This document shows positions 12,520 to 25,200 of a stretch of 64,000 nt of DNA, piece after piece. This stretch comes from Owenia fusiformis (Eukaryota > Annelida > Polychaeta > Sabellida > Oweniidae). Both the position numbers and the translations under genes were made by a program. The notes beneath the pieces are model-generated. The model did not search any database and was not told the DNA's origin. It saw only the letters and a list, made by a program, of their open reading frames with translations. Location: the NCBI GenBank assembly GCA_903813345.2, contig CAIIXF020000009.1:33979259-34043258 (forward strand), in the 5' to 3' direction. How positions within the stretch are numbered: the first letter of the stretch is position 1; the number at the start of each line of letters is the position of its first letter.

Positions 12520-13032
12520 ATTGCTTATCTATGATACAAAATGAATCCACTTTCAGCATTGGTTGAGGCCAAATATGAACAATTTCTTTTTCTCAACCCT
12601 TTTAACATGTTTAATATATAAAAGAAAAAATCATTTGGAGAGTTATATGGATGAAGATAACCAGAACAAATACATATGGCAATGGTATCTTCATGTCTTT
12701 ATTCCAGATGGCATGGGAATCCTTCATTATTTAATAGAGTAGACTAGTTATAAGGGCACGTAATAAAATGCCAATTATGAATAACATCAATCTTTTTATT
12801 TCTAACTGTGCTATGTACATACTAGGTATGTATAACAGTGTTTTCCACCAGGATTTCTCTCAACTCTTATTGTATCTTTTTCTATAGAAACTCAGATTGA
12901 CACTCATTTCAAAAATGTTCTCCTGAAATGAAATATTTTGAGGATAAAAAGCTGAAGAGGCATAAGTATGAGTCTGGACCAACAGACCTTGAAATGCACA
13001 AGTTGGAGATCCCATGTGAGTTAATAAAAGTA

Positions 13033-13202
13033 CAATAAAACCTGTCTAATCTGAACACCACTAGCACTAGCAATAACCAAAAGTATTCAGACTGCCAAAT
13101 GTTCACATACCAAGGTTTTTAACAGAGAGGGCCTAGGGTCAATTAAAAAATGACACTAAAAAATCACATTGAGAGTTGTTGGTCACCAAACAGGTTTTAC
13201 TG
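13033..13202. mobile_element. Pogo/Tigger-like MITE
   Basis: The left end CAATAAAACCTGT and the right end ACAGGTTTTACTG are inverted copies. The CAGTAAAACCTGT type of terminus is typical of pogo-like (Tc1/mariner superfamily) short elements. A TA precedes the left end. About 170 bp, non-coding. Half-ends of the same kind (GTTTTACTGTA, GGTTTCACTGTAA) occur near 32610 and 43970. Confidence 0.5.
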
Positions 13203-15418
13203 TGCTGATATTCACATATTTTTTGACCAATTATCTTATTTCATTATTGTGTACAATATGGAATGATGAAACTTGAATTAGCCAAGATTAGATTATGAGA
13301 TTCCCTGGAAGGATCAGATTATTAGATCATAAGGTTATTTATATGGGGATACATTTTTTCATTTTTCTAAGAATCTATATACCTTGGAAATGTGTAGTAG
13401 AACAAATTAATAAAGCTTTGTTATTAATCACATTGTGAATTTATAGGTTTTTAATGGGATAAAATGTGAAAATGACAACATTTGTAATAAATAAATTATA
13501 CCAGAGCAAAATGTTTTTTATGAGGTGTGCTTGATAGCTTAAAGCTCATTGTGGAAAGCAAATAAAACCTGAGAAATTCCTTTAAAATCCCCTGGCAATT
13601 CTTAGAGTTCCAAACCATGTGTAAATATCCCATGATTCCCTCAGCATGAACTGTGAGTTTCTTTCAATCTGATTGGCTCATTTGATATTGAGTTCATCCA
13701 TAGTGATTGATAAAAGTACCTCATCTGGAATAGTCATATGTTCTAAGGGGTATCCCAATATTTGATGCAATAAAAAAGCTGTTTTACACAATACATAAGA
13801 TGGAGTTTTCCAATACCTGTACTTAGATCTTACTCTGCTATTTAATCATACTTATTCAATCAATTTTACTCCCATGCCACATCTCTTCTTATTCGACCCT
13901 AAACTGTTTCCACAACCTATAATATTGTCTTCCATATGTAACCCCCAACACTCCTTGATATTTCTCTTGATATTTCTCTTCTTATTGTCCAGTTTTTTTA
14001 TGACCACCCTCATATATTTCAGTTAGGGCAATATTTGCTCCGCTAGTGATCACATTGCAGAGCATTGATTTATAGCAGGTACATCAAAGGAACACATTCA
14101 GAAAATCTTTGCCTGCTGGAATTGCAGGGAAAAAAATTAATAAAAATTGTTAATAACAAGATTTGTTGAAGATTGATTTATATTAAATTATATATAAATA
14201 TTTTTTTTAACCTTTTGAATCAAATCAAATTTGAAGATTTAAAGTGCAGTATACAAATATATGAGGATAGCTATAATTTTCCAATCAACATGGGAGAGTT
14301 TTCATTGTCATGAATATGACGATTAAACAAGAAATTGTTCAGGAAATAGAAATAATTGATCTAGGGGAAGAAAATATTATTCAATAATTATTGTATAGCT
14401 CACTTCAATCTAAACGTTGAAAGATGTCTGGTTTTTGATCTTTTTTCATGATTTCATCTTTTTTTCATGCATTCATTCTTTTTCCTCTCATTTGGTTTTC
14501 AAAGCATGGTCATCTCAACATTTTACACTCAATAATACAAATTATAACTTTCTTAATCAGCAAGAGGTTAATTACATTCAATATGGCTTCACGGATAATT
14601 TCATCAATTTTTTATCCATATTTGCTGTTTTGCATTAAATACCAACCTCCATATCCCAGCACTCAATCCTATGATAAACCGTGTATATTAACAGATGACT
14701 GGTTGAGATAAATCACATGATGTACCTGATAGTTCTGGGTAAAAACCTGCTTTGGTTTACATGGAGGCTTTTGCCACCTGTTTCTAGCATGATAAGAAAA
14801 TCAATAGCTACAGTTTATGAAGCATAGATTTGCCATTCCTGCCCATTAATATAAAGTCATGATGCTTTTAAAATAAAATAGTCTTGCATCAAGTGTGTGG
14901 TTACAAGGGTTTGAAGCATGACTAAAATTAACTTAGATGGAAAAGGAAAGTAGTCCGCAAACAATAAAATGCAAGGCATTAACAAAAAATGTCACCATCA
15001 GCCATTTGTTACAGGTGCCAAACGCCATTACAAAAAAGTTTGAAATCATAACAATATGTCACAGCTTGTCGTGGTGACATAAAAATGGTGAAAATTGTAA
15101 CATTTTAAATTGTATACAAACATCAGATGACATGCACACCTTGATTTACACTATTAAATGAGAGAAAATTCCTTGTAATAAATATATTTTACATTTACAT
15201 TTCGGCGGACTAAACTGTCCATAGAAGTATTTCAGTTTGCACATTTATAAATGTATTATCATTTGAGTATTAAAATCAGCAAAATCTTAATTGTCTTTGA
15301 AGTAGCTTGGAAGTCATAAACAGAAGTTCTCAGTCCTGAATCCTAAATCAATTGTTGTTACCAAAGGTTAACCCTATTACTTCCCCATTTGACAATGTGT
15401 AAAAGCCTATTTATATTT
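13203..15418. other. Gene-free stretch
   Basis: AT-rich DNA with short homopolymer runs. Two overlapping plus-strand frames at 14417-14711 (73 and 87 codons) are Phe/Ile-rich translations of AT-rich DNA and have no family likeness. Confidence 0.4.
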
Positions 15419-16141
15419 AAAGGAGTGGTATCGATATGGAGAACTGATTTCAACAATGTTTTTCTCTTAAACCAATCATTGAAAACATTCTGTAAAAAGC
15501 ACGGTATTTTATGTAATGTTGACTGATTGACAACAATTTAATGTAAAAATTATTTAGAAATATTTTAAACAACTGTTTTTGTTAAAATTTTTTGTTTTTT
15601 TAGTGCAATTGTTTTTGCTCCTTTCTACCAATTCTTGAGAATGAAATAAAATGTCTTTCCGAACCTTGTTGGAAAAAAAAGCATATACAACATGGTTTTA
15701 GACCTCTCAATATTATAGTTATACAAAGGAATTTTTGGTTGATTTTAAAAAGTATTCAAAAAATTAAAACAAAATCGCCCCAAATAATAATTTATTTCAT
15801 TAACAAGATACTTTTTTAAAATCAACCAAAATTTCCTTTGTACAATTACAATATTGAGAGACCTAAACATGTTGTGTTTATGTCGTTTTGTTCCAATGAG
15901 GTTCGGAAAGATGTTTCATTTCATTCTGGAAACATGATACCAAGAACAAAACAAGCGTTTGATGTGTTTTCTAAAACAATATATTAATATATTAAAGTAT
16001 ATATATATTTTTCAAATTATAATGTTACCATTCAAAAGATGACCATTAATTTGACGATGTGTTATATTTTCAGATTTTTTTAATGTCCGGTTTAAGAGAA
16101 ACTTGTGTTCAAAAAGTTCTCCATATCGATACCACTCCTTT
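15419..16141. mobile_element. 723-bp palindromic foldback element
   Basis: The left end AAAGGAGTGGTATCGATATG is mirrored exactly by the right end. Pairing continues inward with gaps: CTCTTAAACC against GGTTTAAGAG, AATGTCTTTCCGAACCTTGT against the matching GAGGTTCGGAAAGATGTTTC, and GACCTCTCAATATT against AATATTGAGAGACC, down to a core near 15770. Nearly the whole unit can fold on itself. No coding frame. It ends about 70 bp before the 43-bp minisatellite. Confidence 0.75.
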
Positions 16142-16208
16142 CAAGCCTAAAATGTTGATTTCAATACAAGTTATGCAAACAAAAATTCAAACATAACAAG
16201 GCTTTAAC

Positions 16209-17154
16209 ATAGAGTCCAAACGGGGAGTAAAGATCACCAAACATTTGGAGAGAAGAGTCCAAATGGGGAGTAAAGATCACCAAACATTTGGAGAGAAGAG
16301 TCCAAATGGGGAGTAAAGATCACCGAATATTTGGAAAGAAAAGTCCAAATGGGGAGTAAAGATCACCAAACATTTGGAGAGAAGAGTCCATGGGAGTAAA
16401 GATCACCAAACATTTGGAGAGAAGAGTCCATGGGGAGTAAAGATCACCAAACATTTGGAAAGAAAATTCCAAATGGGGAGTAAAGATCACCAAACACTTG
16501 GAGAGAAGAGTCCAAATGGGGAGTAAGGATCACCAAACATTTGGAGAGAAGAGTCCAAATGGGGAGTAAAGATCACCAAACATTTGGAGAGAAGACTCCA
16601 AATGGGGAGTAAAGATCACCAAACATTTGGAGAGAAGAGTCCAAATGGGGAGTAAAGATCACCAAACATTTGGAGAGAAGAATCCAAATGGAGAGTAAAG
16701 ATCACCACACATTTGGAGAGAAGAATCCAAATGGGGAGTAACGATCAACAAACATTTGGAGAGAAGAGTCCAAATGGGGAGTAAAGATCACCAAACATTT
16801 GGAGAGAGGAGTCCAAATAGGGAGTAAAGATCACCAAACATTTGGAGAGAAGAGTCCAAATGGGGAGTAAAGATCACCAAACATTTGGAGAGAAGAGTCC
16901 AAATGGGGAGTAAAGATCACCAAACATTTGGAGAGAAGAGTCCAAATGGGGAGTAAAGATCACCAAACATTTGGAGAGAAGAGTCCAAATGGGGAGTAAA
17001 GATCACCAAACATTTGGAGAGAAGAGTCCAAATGGGGAGTAAAGATCGCCAAATATTTGGAGAGAAGAGTCCAAATGGGGAGTAAAGATCACCAAACATT
17101 TGGAGCGAAGAGTCCAAATTGGGAGTAAAGATCACCAAACATTTGAAGAGAAGT
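16209..17154. repeat. 43-bp minisatellite, about 22 copies
   Basis: The unit contains AGTCCAAATGGGGAGTAAAG followed by ATCACCAAACATTTGGAGAG and then AAG. It repeats head to tail about 22 times with few differences. Copies near 16380-16430 are shortened. The unit is not a multiple of three. The minus-strand frame at 16917-17138 is this satellite read with a 129-nt superperiod and is not a gene. This is not a CRISPR array, because there are no unique spacers. Confidence 0.95.
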
Positions 17155-19207
17155 GTAGCATTCTGAGACTAACATTCTAATAGGATTTAATATTCTACAT
17201 GTATAAGCTTCTTGAAGGGTTAAACATCTGGATGAGAAGTTTTGATTACACCCAATTACTTAGCCACATCTCTCATGAAAATGGGGAAAACATCTCTCCT
17301 GAAAATTTAACCTTTGCAATATTCATTTTTTCTTTTTTAAATGTTGAGTGTGAATCCTAAATTTTCTGAATGTGTACACAAGTAAGAATAGTCCCCTATA
17401 CCATAGATAGATACATGTCTCATTTCTTCCTTTCACCTCGAGAAGAACGTTGTAGAAACGCATGGAATCTGCAGCATTTTATGGATGTACATATTGATTT
17501 TCTTCAGTTAGCTTATCCAGTTAAATGTGATTTCAACTTTCAAACAGATAAAGATCAGAGAAGAAAAAAGCAAAGAAATACATCAAATGAGCGTAATACG
17601 TTCATGTGTGACTGGAAATTGCATTGGTCGGTTTTTTATATTTAATATCTTTTGTGAATTTTTATCGTGAGAGATTTCTGCCTTTTATCAGTTCCTCTCT
17701 CCGGAAGAGATGGTCTGAATATCAAAATGGTAAATTGGACTAGCATTTAGTAAAATAAAAATTGACATTTTATGTATTCTTTATATTAATTGATATTCCA
17801 TGTTATAAGTGATACACAATAACACTTGTTTGTTTCACCCATGGACCTATATCCTTCACCTGGTCATCGATCAATTTGAGTTCAGACTCTTTTTGAACCC
17901 CTGGTTATTGACAATTTGAATTAGAAATGCACAGATGCATGTATTGTATAGATAGATGGCTGTTTGAATGGAGTTATGTTGCATATTATCTGCCCTCTAT
18001 AACTCAGTTTCAAAATTAGTAACAAACTCACCATCATGCCTACTCATAAAGCTTTGGGGTAAATGAATTCTCTAATTTTAGTGTCCTCAAAAACCATCAC
18101 CAAATACTCCATTGATCAATATTTTGAATTTGCTGAAATGCATCTTTTCCTCAAACAGTTCCACATAAATGTATTGGATTTCTCAATTTTTGACATATTT
18201 TCAGATAATACTACATCTTTAAAGTGTTTCAGATAGTCTAGAAAATGATGATGTCATAGAATAAGGGAAAAATAAATGCTGAACTTTGAGACCATTCTGA
18301 GATATTGTCTATGTTAAACTACAAATAACAGGGTGACCTAATTTTCAAACCAGCCTGTAGAAGAAGCATAAAGTGTACTTTTAATTTGCTGATAGAGGCT
18401 AAATTATTCAAAACAAACAAAAACAAACAAAAAAGTCTGTATAATAATATAATAAAATATATCCAAGTTCAAAATAAATTATTCATACGTCACAACCATT
18501 ATTACAGTAAAATGTAAAATGAGTTTATAATTTACATATTAATACTCATTTCTTGGTAACAAACAAAAATAATTGGATTTTCAAACATTTACAAAAATAC
18601 TTTAATCAAAATAATGCTTAATAATCAAAATCATTGAGTTTATATCTACATAATTACTTTTTGTGTTGCTATTAGTTAATAAGGAAGACATTCATAGGAG
18701 AAGTACAAAGTGCGATGATAATTTCAATAAATAAGAAAAACATTCCTAAAATGTAATAGTCAATGCATCATTAAGAAGAATGTAATTAATAGTCAATACA
18801 CCATGTATGTGAATAACATTTCAAACTGGAATTTACTAACTAAATGTCTTCGTATAATTTTACTAACTTTTGGATATGTTTGTAAAATTATTTACATTAT
18901 ACAGGTATAAACATTCATTTGAGAATAAAAAATGCACCATATGAGGAACAATCCTGGCATGATTGGCAACCACATCATATTTCAAGGATACAGTTAGTTG
19001 CTTCAAATCATTGCTGCATGATGATTAATGAGGTTTCCATCCGGAAATTGTTTTCTGGGATGTTAAATTCTGAATTGCATTGAAATACACAAACATCATT
19101 GAAAACTGATAACATCAGATCATATCTACATGAGCTTCCATCCGTTGAATAACTTTTTGATACGATACTGGATACCTGCTGGATACTTGATGTGTCAAGT
19201 CATCGAA
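17155..19207. other. Region between minisatellite and phosphoesterase gene
   Basis: Mostly AT-rich and empty. It should contain the 3' UTR of the minus-strand phosphoesterase gene, which ends at 19208. A 91-codon plus-strand frame at 17370-17645 is unsupported. A simple AAAC repeat lies near 18410. Confidence 0.4.
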
Positions 19208-22200
19208 CTAAGGAGTTCTTCCATAAAATGTTTGTTTCCTGGAATTCGGCCAAATTTTGGATATGCAGAGTTTGAAAAGCACCACTACGATCACACATAT
19301 TGTTAAGGCCAAATAGAGGTAGAGTTGAATGTAACGTGATGGCAACCAAAGTAATGTATATTCCAAGGCACCATTTTTATCTGAAATTATATTAAAAATA
19401 AAATCTTGCTAATCTTTCTTAATGTTATCAAACAGTTCAATTAATTGATCTGGTATATATATATATTTCTTTATTGCGACCAATTCTGATCATATACATA
19501 TAGTTTAACATAAAAGGTTATAAAAGGTTATGAAGAAAAAACATACAAAAATATAACAAAATATACAGTAGTTGTTTAGTGCAGGACGTTTAGAGAATTG
19601 AGAAATCTAGTTCTCAGTTGGTACATATGATATACTGTCCTGGCTATTATAATACAATCATCATATTCATTTGGGGCAAAAATATTTTCAATTACATTTA
19701 GGTCACTTCCGCCTAAGTAAGGTCGTATAGGATTTCTAGTTGTTTCCAGCACATCACAAAACTTAATAAAATGTAACAATGATTCATGCGAATTACACAT
19801 TGGGCATACCCTATTCACATTTGGCTCGGTATGACGACCAACACCTTCACCAACCAGTAGTCTCACCATAAGTTTACATTTGAAAATCATTTCAGGTTTG
19901 TATTTACATAGCTTGTACCAGACTATTGGAGTACGAGTAGTTACTACTTCTCTATAATGTTTGATTTTATTATATGTCATACATTGAAAACGCCATCTTT
20001 GCAGAGACTTTGTAAGAACAGAACTTTTCACTATCTTTTTCCAGTGCCACTTGGATGGAAATGTGTTATTAGAGATATAGCTATCCATTCTTCCTATAAG
20101 ATCATATTGCATTCCAAGTTGTATAATTTCCCTAATTGGTGATGAAACTGTTACAGCACATTTATCTACGAAGAAGCTATATAGTATAGCATACCATCTA
20201 AAGATACTTAACTTCTTACAAATACCAACACTAGTATTAAAGATGTGCCAGAAATACATGAGCTTCCTGATTGCAATAGTTTCGCTTATACCTGTCCAAC
20301 CAAGTTGAGCAATCGCGGCACAATCAGTTGTGTTCTTTGGAAGAGATTGAATTGACTTGGCCGAATTGGCATGCACCTTTTCTAAAGTTTTAATATTTGA
20401 TACATTATAATTTAATACCTCGACACCATATAGCATGGTAGGAATTGAAACAGTCCAATATAAATTAGAAGCAGGTAAGGGATTTACGCTACACTTTTCG
20501 GGGGTGACACAGTCTACAGTGGCATAGAAATTGCGCCTTGCCCTAGATGTTACATTGTCTAAGTGATAGGCTATATCCCTCTGTGTAACTGGTAACCCAA
20601 GATGAACAAGGTCTTTGTTTATCGGAATCTTAGCGGATCCGAAATCAAAAGGTTGTACATCTTTAAAACTACTTCTAGTAAAGTGAACTGCTGCACATTT
20701 CCCTGGATGGATCTCAAATCTCCATCTATTTGCATAATTATAAAGAATGTGCAGCATTTCTTGCATGCTATGTCTGAACATTGATACCAGTATGGTGTCA
20801 TCTGCGTACGATGGAGCAACACAGTTTATCCCCCTTACCTGACATCCATGTCCAGAGCTCTCTAATTCTAATAACAAAGGGTTCATGAATCTTACATACA
20901 ATTCCATAGAAAGGACCCCACCTTGGTGGACCCCTTGTTGAACATAAAATAAATTACTTAATATACCATTGACCTTAACACAGCAACGATATCCTACATA
21001 TGTCTCATAGATAATTTTCCACAATTTTCCGTTGATACCCTGATTATATAACAAAAACATCAAGCCATTTGTAAAAACCGTATCAAATGCCTTTTTCACG
21101 TCAATTGCCAAAACATAGGCATCTGAGCCATTTTCAAGTTGATGGGCAACTGTTTCCCTAAGGACAAGGGAGGTGTCAATACAAGATGACCCTGACTGTG
21201 CTGCATATTGAAGTTTTGACCTATTAAAATGATCACAACATTTGCTACGGTTTAAAATCAACCTATCTAATATCTTACTATATGTACTCATTAGAGTTAT
21301 TCCCCGGTGGTTATCTTTATCAAGAACATCCTTATTACCACCTTTATACAGTGTTATCATAACTCCTACTTTTAAACTACTTGGTACATGTTCATACTTA
21401 AAAATAGCATTAAAAATCGCAGTTAAAAGATTAATAAGTGCCATGCCACCATATTTAAGATGCTCAGCTGATACACCGTCCATACCACTAGCACGTCTGT
21501 TATTCAATGACGTAATCGCTTTCAAGAGTTCTTCATTGTCAAAATTAACATCAAAAGAGCCATCACTGTTGTTTTGGTATTCTTTTTTCATAATATTTAC
21601 TCGAGAATCAATATAATCTTTAAAGTCGGAATCAAAATTAACATTACATTTTGGGGTAAACAGTTTCTCAAAATAATTAGCCCATTCATTTCTAATATCA
21701 CCAGGATCTTGTAGCACAGTCCCATCATCAGCTCTAATACGTATCGATTGTTTACAATCCCGTTTATGTCTGTTAGCTAAATACCAATAGTATCTCGAAT
21801 CCACATCCTGAGACTCGTCAATTTTCTTTTGACAGGTAATATTATATTGCATTTCGGCCATTCTTAAAGCCCGCCTGTAATTCCGTTTGGATTCTTTATA
21901 TAAAAGCCAAAGCTCGTCATCGCCCCGCTGCATTCCGCTGCATTTCCAACGATTCCACAGCCTATTCTTTTCTTTCATAAAATCTTTGACTGTGGAATTC
22001 CAGTATGGTTTCAGACGCTTATTATATTTGCGCTTTGGCATGTTACCCTCAGCGACCGATTTCAAAATATCTGTAACATTCTCTAATGTTTTATCTATAA
22101 TATGCACATTATATCCCTGATTTTTACAATTATCCTCAAAATCGGTTTGGACATGTTCTAAAAGATCCTGAACTTTTGATGTATACAACAAATCAATATC

Positions 22201-25200
22201 GCTATCTGAGAGCTGATCCCATGAGATGTATGATTCATTTAATGTGTCATTTAATATGTTGTTTAGGGAGCATGGTGCCTGTCCATCAAATACAATATTA
22301 ACTGACATAGACAGGTGATCAGAGGTATTAATGATACATTCATTATGCGTTACTCCAGACTTGATGTTCTCTAACAATGCGGCAGATATTACACAATGAT
22401 CAATATACGAACTGCCGGTGTAATCTCTACTAAATGTATATGAAGGTCCCTTCCAAATTTTACTCAACATATCAACTGGGATTAGCCCATTTCTATTACT
22501 AAAATCCATAAACAATCTCCCATTACGTGTTGGACAACCTATACCCCTATCTCCATATAAGGAATCAATACATGCATTCGTATCACCAAAGATTATGATA
22601 TCACCCTTTTTCATCAAAACAGCTATGCACATCTCAAGTTCAACCAAAACCTCTGTAAAACTAACCTTTTTACAATTTTGGTGTGGCAAGTATACACATA
22701 CAACATATAAGTGTCGTTCATTACAATTAACATCAATGGCACATAACCTATCTGTATTATTGCATTTCAAGTTAACTTTCGAAACCAACTGTTGTACATC
22801 ATTTTTAACAAGTATGGCAATGCCACCATGGCCTATGTTATGGTAATTATCAAAAACAGACAAATCTCTACTACTTTCAAAAACTGTACAATTAAAATGC
22901 ATATCTATGTCATCTAGAACATGCTTTGAACCACTATGCAACCAATGTTCCTGTATTAAAACAATGTCATTAAATTCCATAAGATGTGACAGATAAGGTT
23001 TGGAGATGCCCAAACCGTTCGCATTCCAAGATGCAATGTTAAGAGAAAAATCAAGATTTACTGGCCCATCATTTTTATTGTTACCAGTGCAGTTCATTGA
23101 TGGCGTGTGTGTCAAAAGCAGAAACTGAACTATATACACAAAATATAACATAATTGTCAGGCCAGCCATCAGTCAACATTATCGTTTGTATAGACGTAAT
23201 CGCGACACTCTGTATTTGAATAACCGTCATATTCCTTGGTTGAATGATAGATATCACTGTAATCAAGATCGGCGTCGTCCATCGGACTATTATTATAGGA
23301 CCGACGAGACACCCATTCTCGGCACTTTATTGGTGCTGGCCAACTGCTCTCCAACAACGCGTAATACTGTATGTTATATGTACATGTATGTCTATATTAT
23401 AATTCATTTTATCCCATGCTTAATAGTAGTGTTATAGGTAAATAACATGTGGGAATTTTGATATCTGAGGTGAGCGGGTGATATATATATCTCATTGAGG
23501 TGAGCGGGAGATGTATATCACCCGCTCATCAGCAATTCCCAGGAACTTCGTTCGTAGCTTTTGGATAGATATTAATTTCATATACTGTTAAATGCTAAAA
23601 GCTGTTGAGTTTTAAAACAATAAATGTTAAGAACTTTAAATTGATATAAAATATTCATGTTTTGATTGTGATTATAATTTGGAATTATGACACGAGGGTT
23701 TCATAACATTCAATGCATACTTAATAATCGACTACCTCATAATCTACTAAGTATAGGATAAATCAGATATTAAAAGCTCGATTTTTGATACAAGATATAT
23801 TCCTCATTAAGTACAACATATCATATAGATATATTGCATTTCCCTCAGATATAGCCTGTATCAAAAACCTCCCATTAAATAACCTCTATATATTATATAT
23901 CATTAATGGTCAATTGTGTATCCCCAAACACACACTAAAAACAATGATAGGGCATTATGGACTGGGAAACTTTACCTATGACTGCTACTCCATATGCCAT
24001 TTCTGGAACACCCATTCTGTAACTGCATGTAGGTTGGATAATCTCAACAAGATTCGGACTGTTCAGGTCAAACTTGATTTGATCAGGTACATCAGTTAAT
24101 GTATTCCCCTCCCACTGGTATTTCTCTTTATCCAATTCTGTGCAGTCTGTGCAAATGTGAATTGTTGGCTAAAAACCAGAAGAAAACATGTGCTTGTAAT
24201 TGTATATGTGTTAGTAAATAGATACTTTTCTTGCACTTGTAGACACTTTTAAGACTTATTTCATATTTTGCCTTTATTCGTCCATGTTACATGCATTTAC
24301 ATTTGTACTTTGATATCATTTTGTTCAGCTTAGCTAATAAAATATAAAGGTGATTGGCAAGTCATTTAGTATGATAACATTTTTAGATGAAATAAATGTC
24401 TATGTATAAAAAAATGTATATGTGTAATGTTTAGCTTGAAAATGAGTGAAATATATAAAAGATATACAAAATATTTCAGGTAGACATTTCTCATTCAACT
24501 TATAATTTTACAGAGTGACACATTTGAAATGTACAATGGACGTGACTCAACAAAGGTGAATATGACAGACCAGGGGGAGATTTCCCAAAGATGACCTATC
24601 ACATTAGCACGTTCGAAAACAAATTTTATAAACAGCCTCAATTTGCCGTTGAAATGGATCTCCAAATGTTCACTGTAGTTTTATGAGTATTCTCTACAAG
24701 TATGGATCGAGTAATTTCAATAGTATTACCGTAGGTTTGAAATGATGATGTTGAACTGATGTTAACGCCATTCCCACGATTTCAAATTTAACTTTGCGCA
24801 TGCGCAGCACTGAGAGAGCACATGCTCATGATTGTTCACGTGATCAAATCCTGCAATTTGATTGGAGATGATGCAAGAGATGATGTAATGGGGAATCCCC
24901 GAATATGATAGAATATGAAAGAATTATGGGAGGCCCAAATGCCCTAATACGTCACTTCCGCTGAATAGAAAAAAGTAGTATTCAAAAATAAATGTAGTCC
25001 CAACACAATTGTGATCATGACGAGTCAGTAAGCTAGTATGTAGGCACAGTTGTAATCTTTTTGCAATGGCAACATGCCATTTCTTCTGAAAATGCGTTTA
25101 TTTGGGTTATCTGAAGGAAAATTTCGAGTCAAGTGGCGTATTAATTTTGCCTTCATTTTTGTGAATTTCAATTTGTGTCTGCAGAGAGAGGGGGTAGTGT

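Larger units (their letters stand above)
19455..23540 (-). mobile_element. APE-type LINE in intron 7 of the phosphoesterase gene
   Basis: A non-LTR retrotransposon in the same orientation as its host gene. Its 3' end carries AATAAA (19475-19470 on the minus strand) followed by a short (TA)n tail near 19455, instead of a long poly(A). That ending is usual for CR1/L2/Jockey-like groups. The large ORF2 is open from 23169 to 19576. Upstream there is only a short open stretch of a possible first frame, back to about 23395. The true 5' end is not fixed and may lie anywhere between 23400 and 23970. I saw no convincing target duplication. Confidence 0.85.

Noticed and set aside
16917-17138. 73-codon minus-strand frame
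   Set aside because: It is the 43-bp minisatellite read through; the peptide repeats with the satellite and has no start or splice context.
16209-17154. CRISPR array
   Set aside because: Units are head to tail without unique spacers, and the genome is animal.
24983-25100. HDH triplet on the minus strand of the 1.33-kb repeat as the missing phosphoesterase motif
   Set aside because: It occurs in every copy of the repeat and has no fitting splice sites, whereas exon 28175-28125 supplies the motif in phase.
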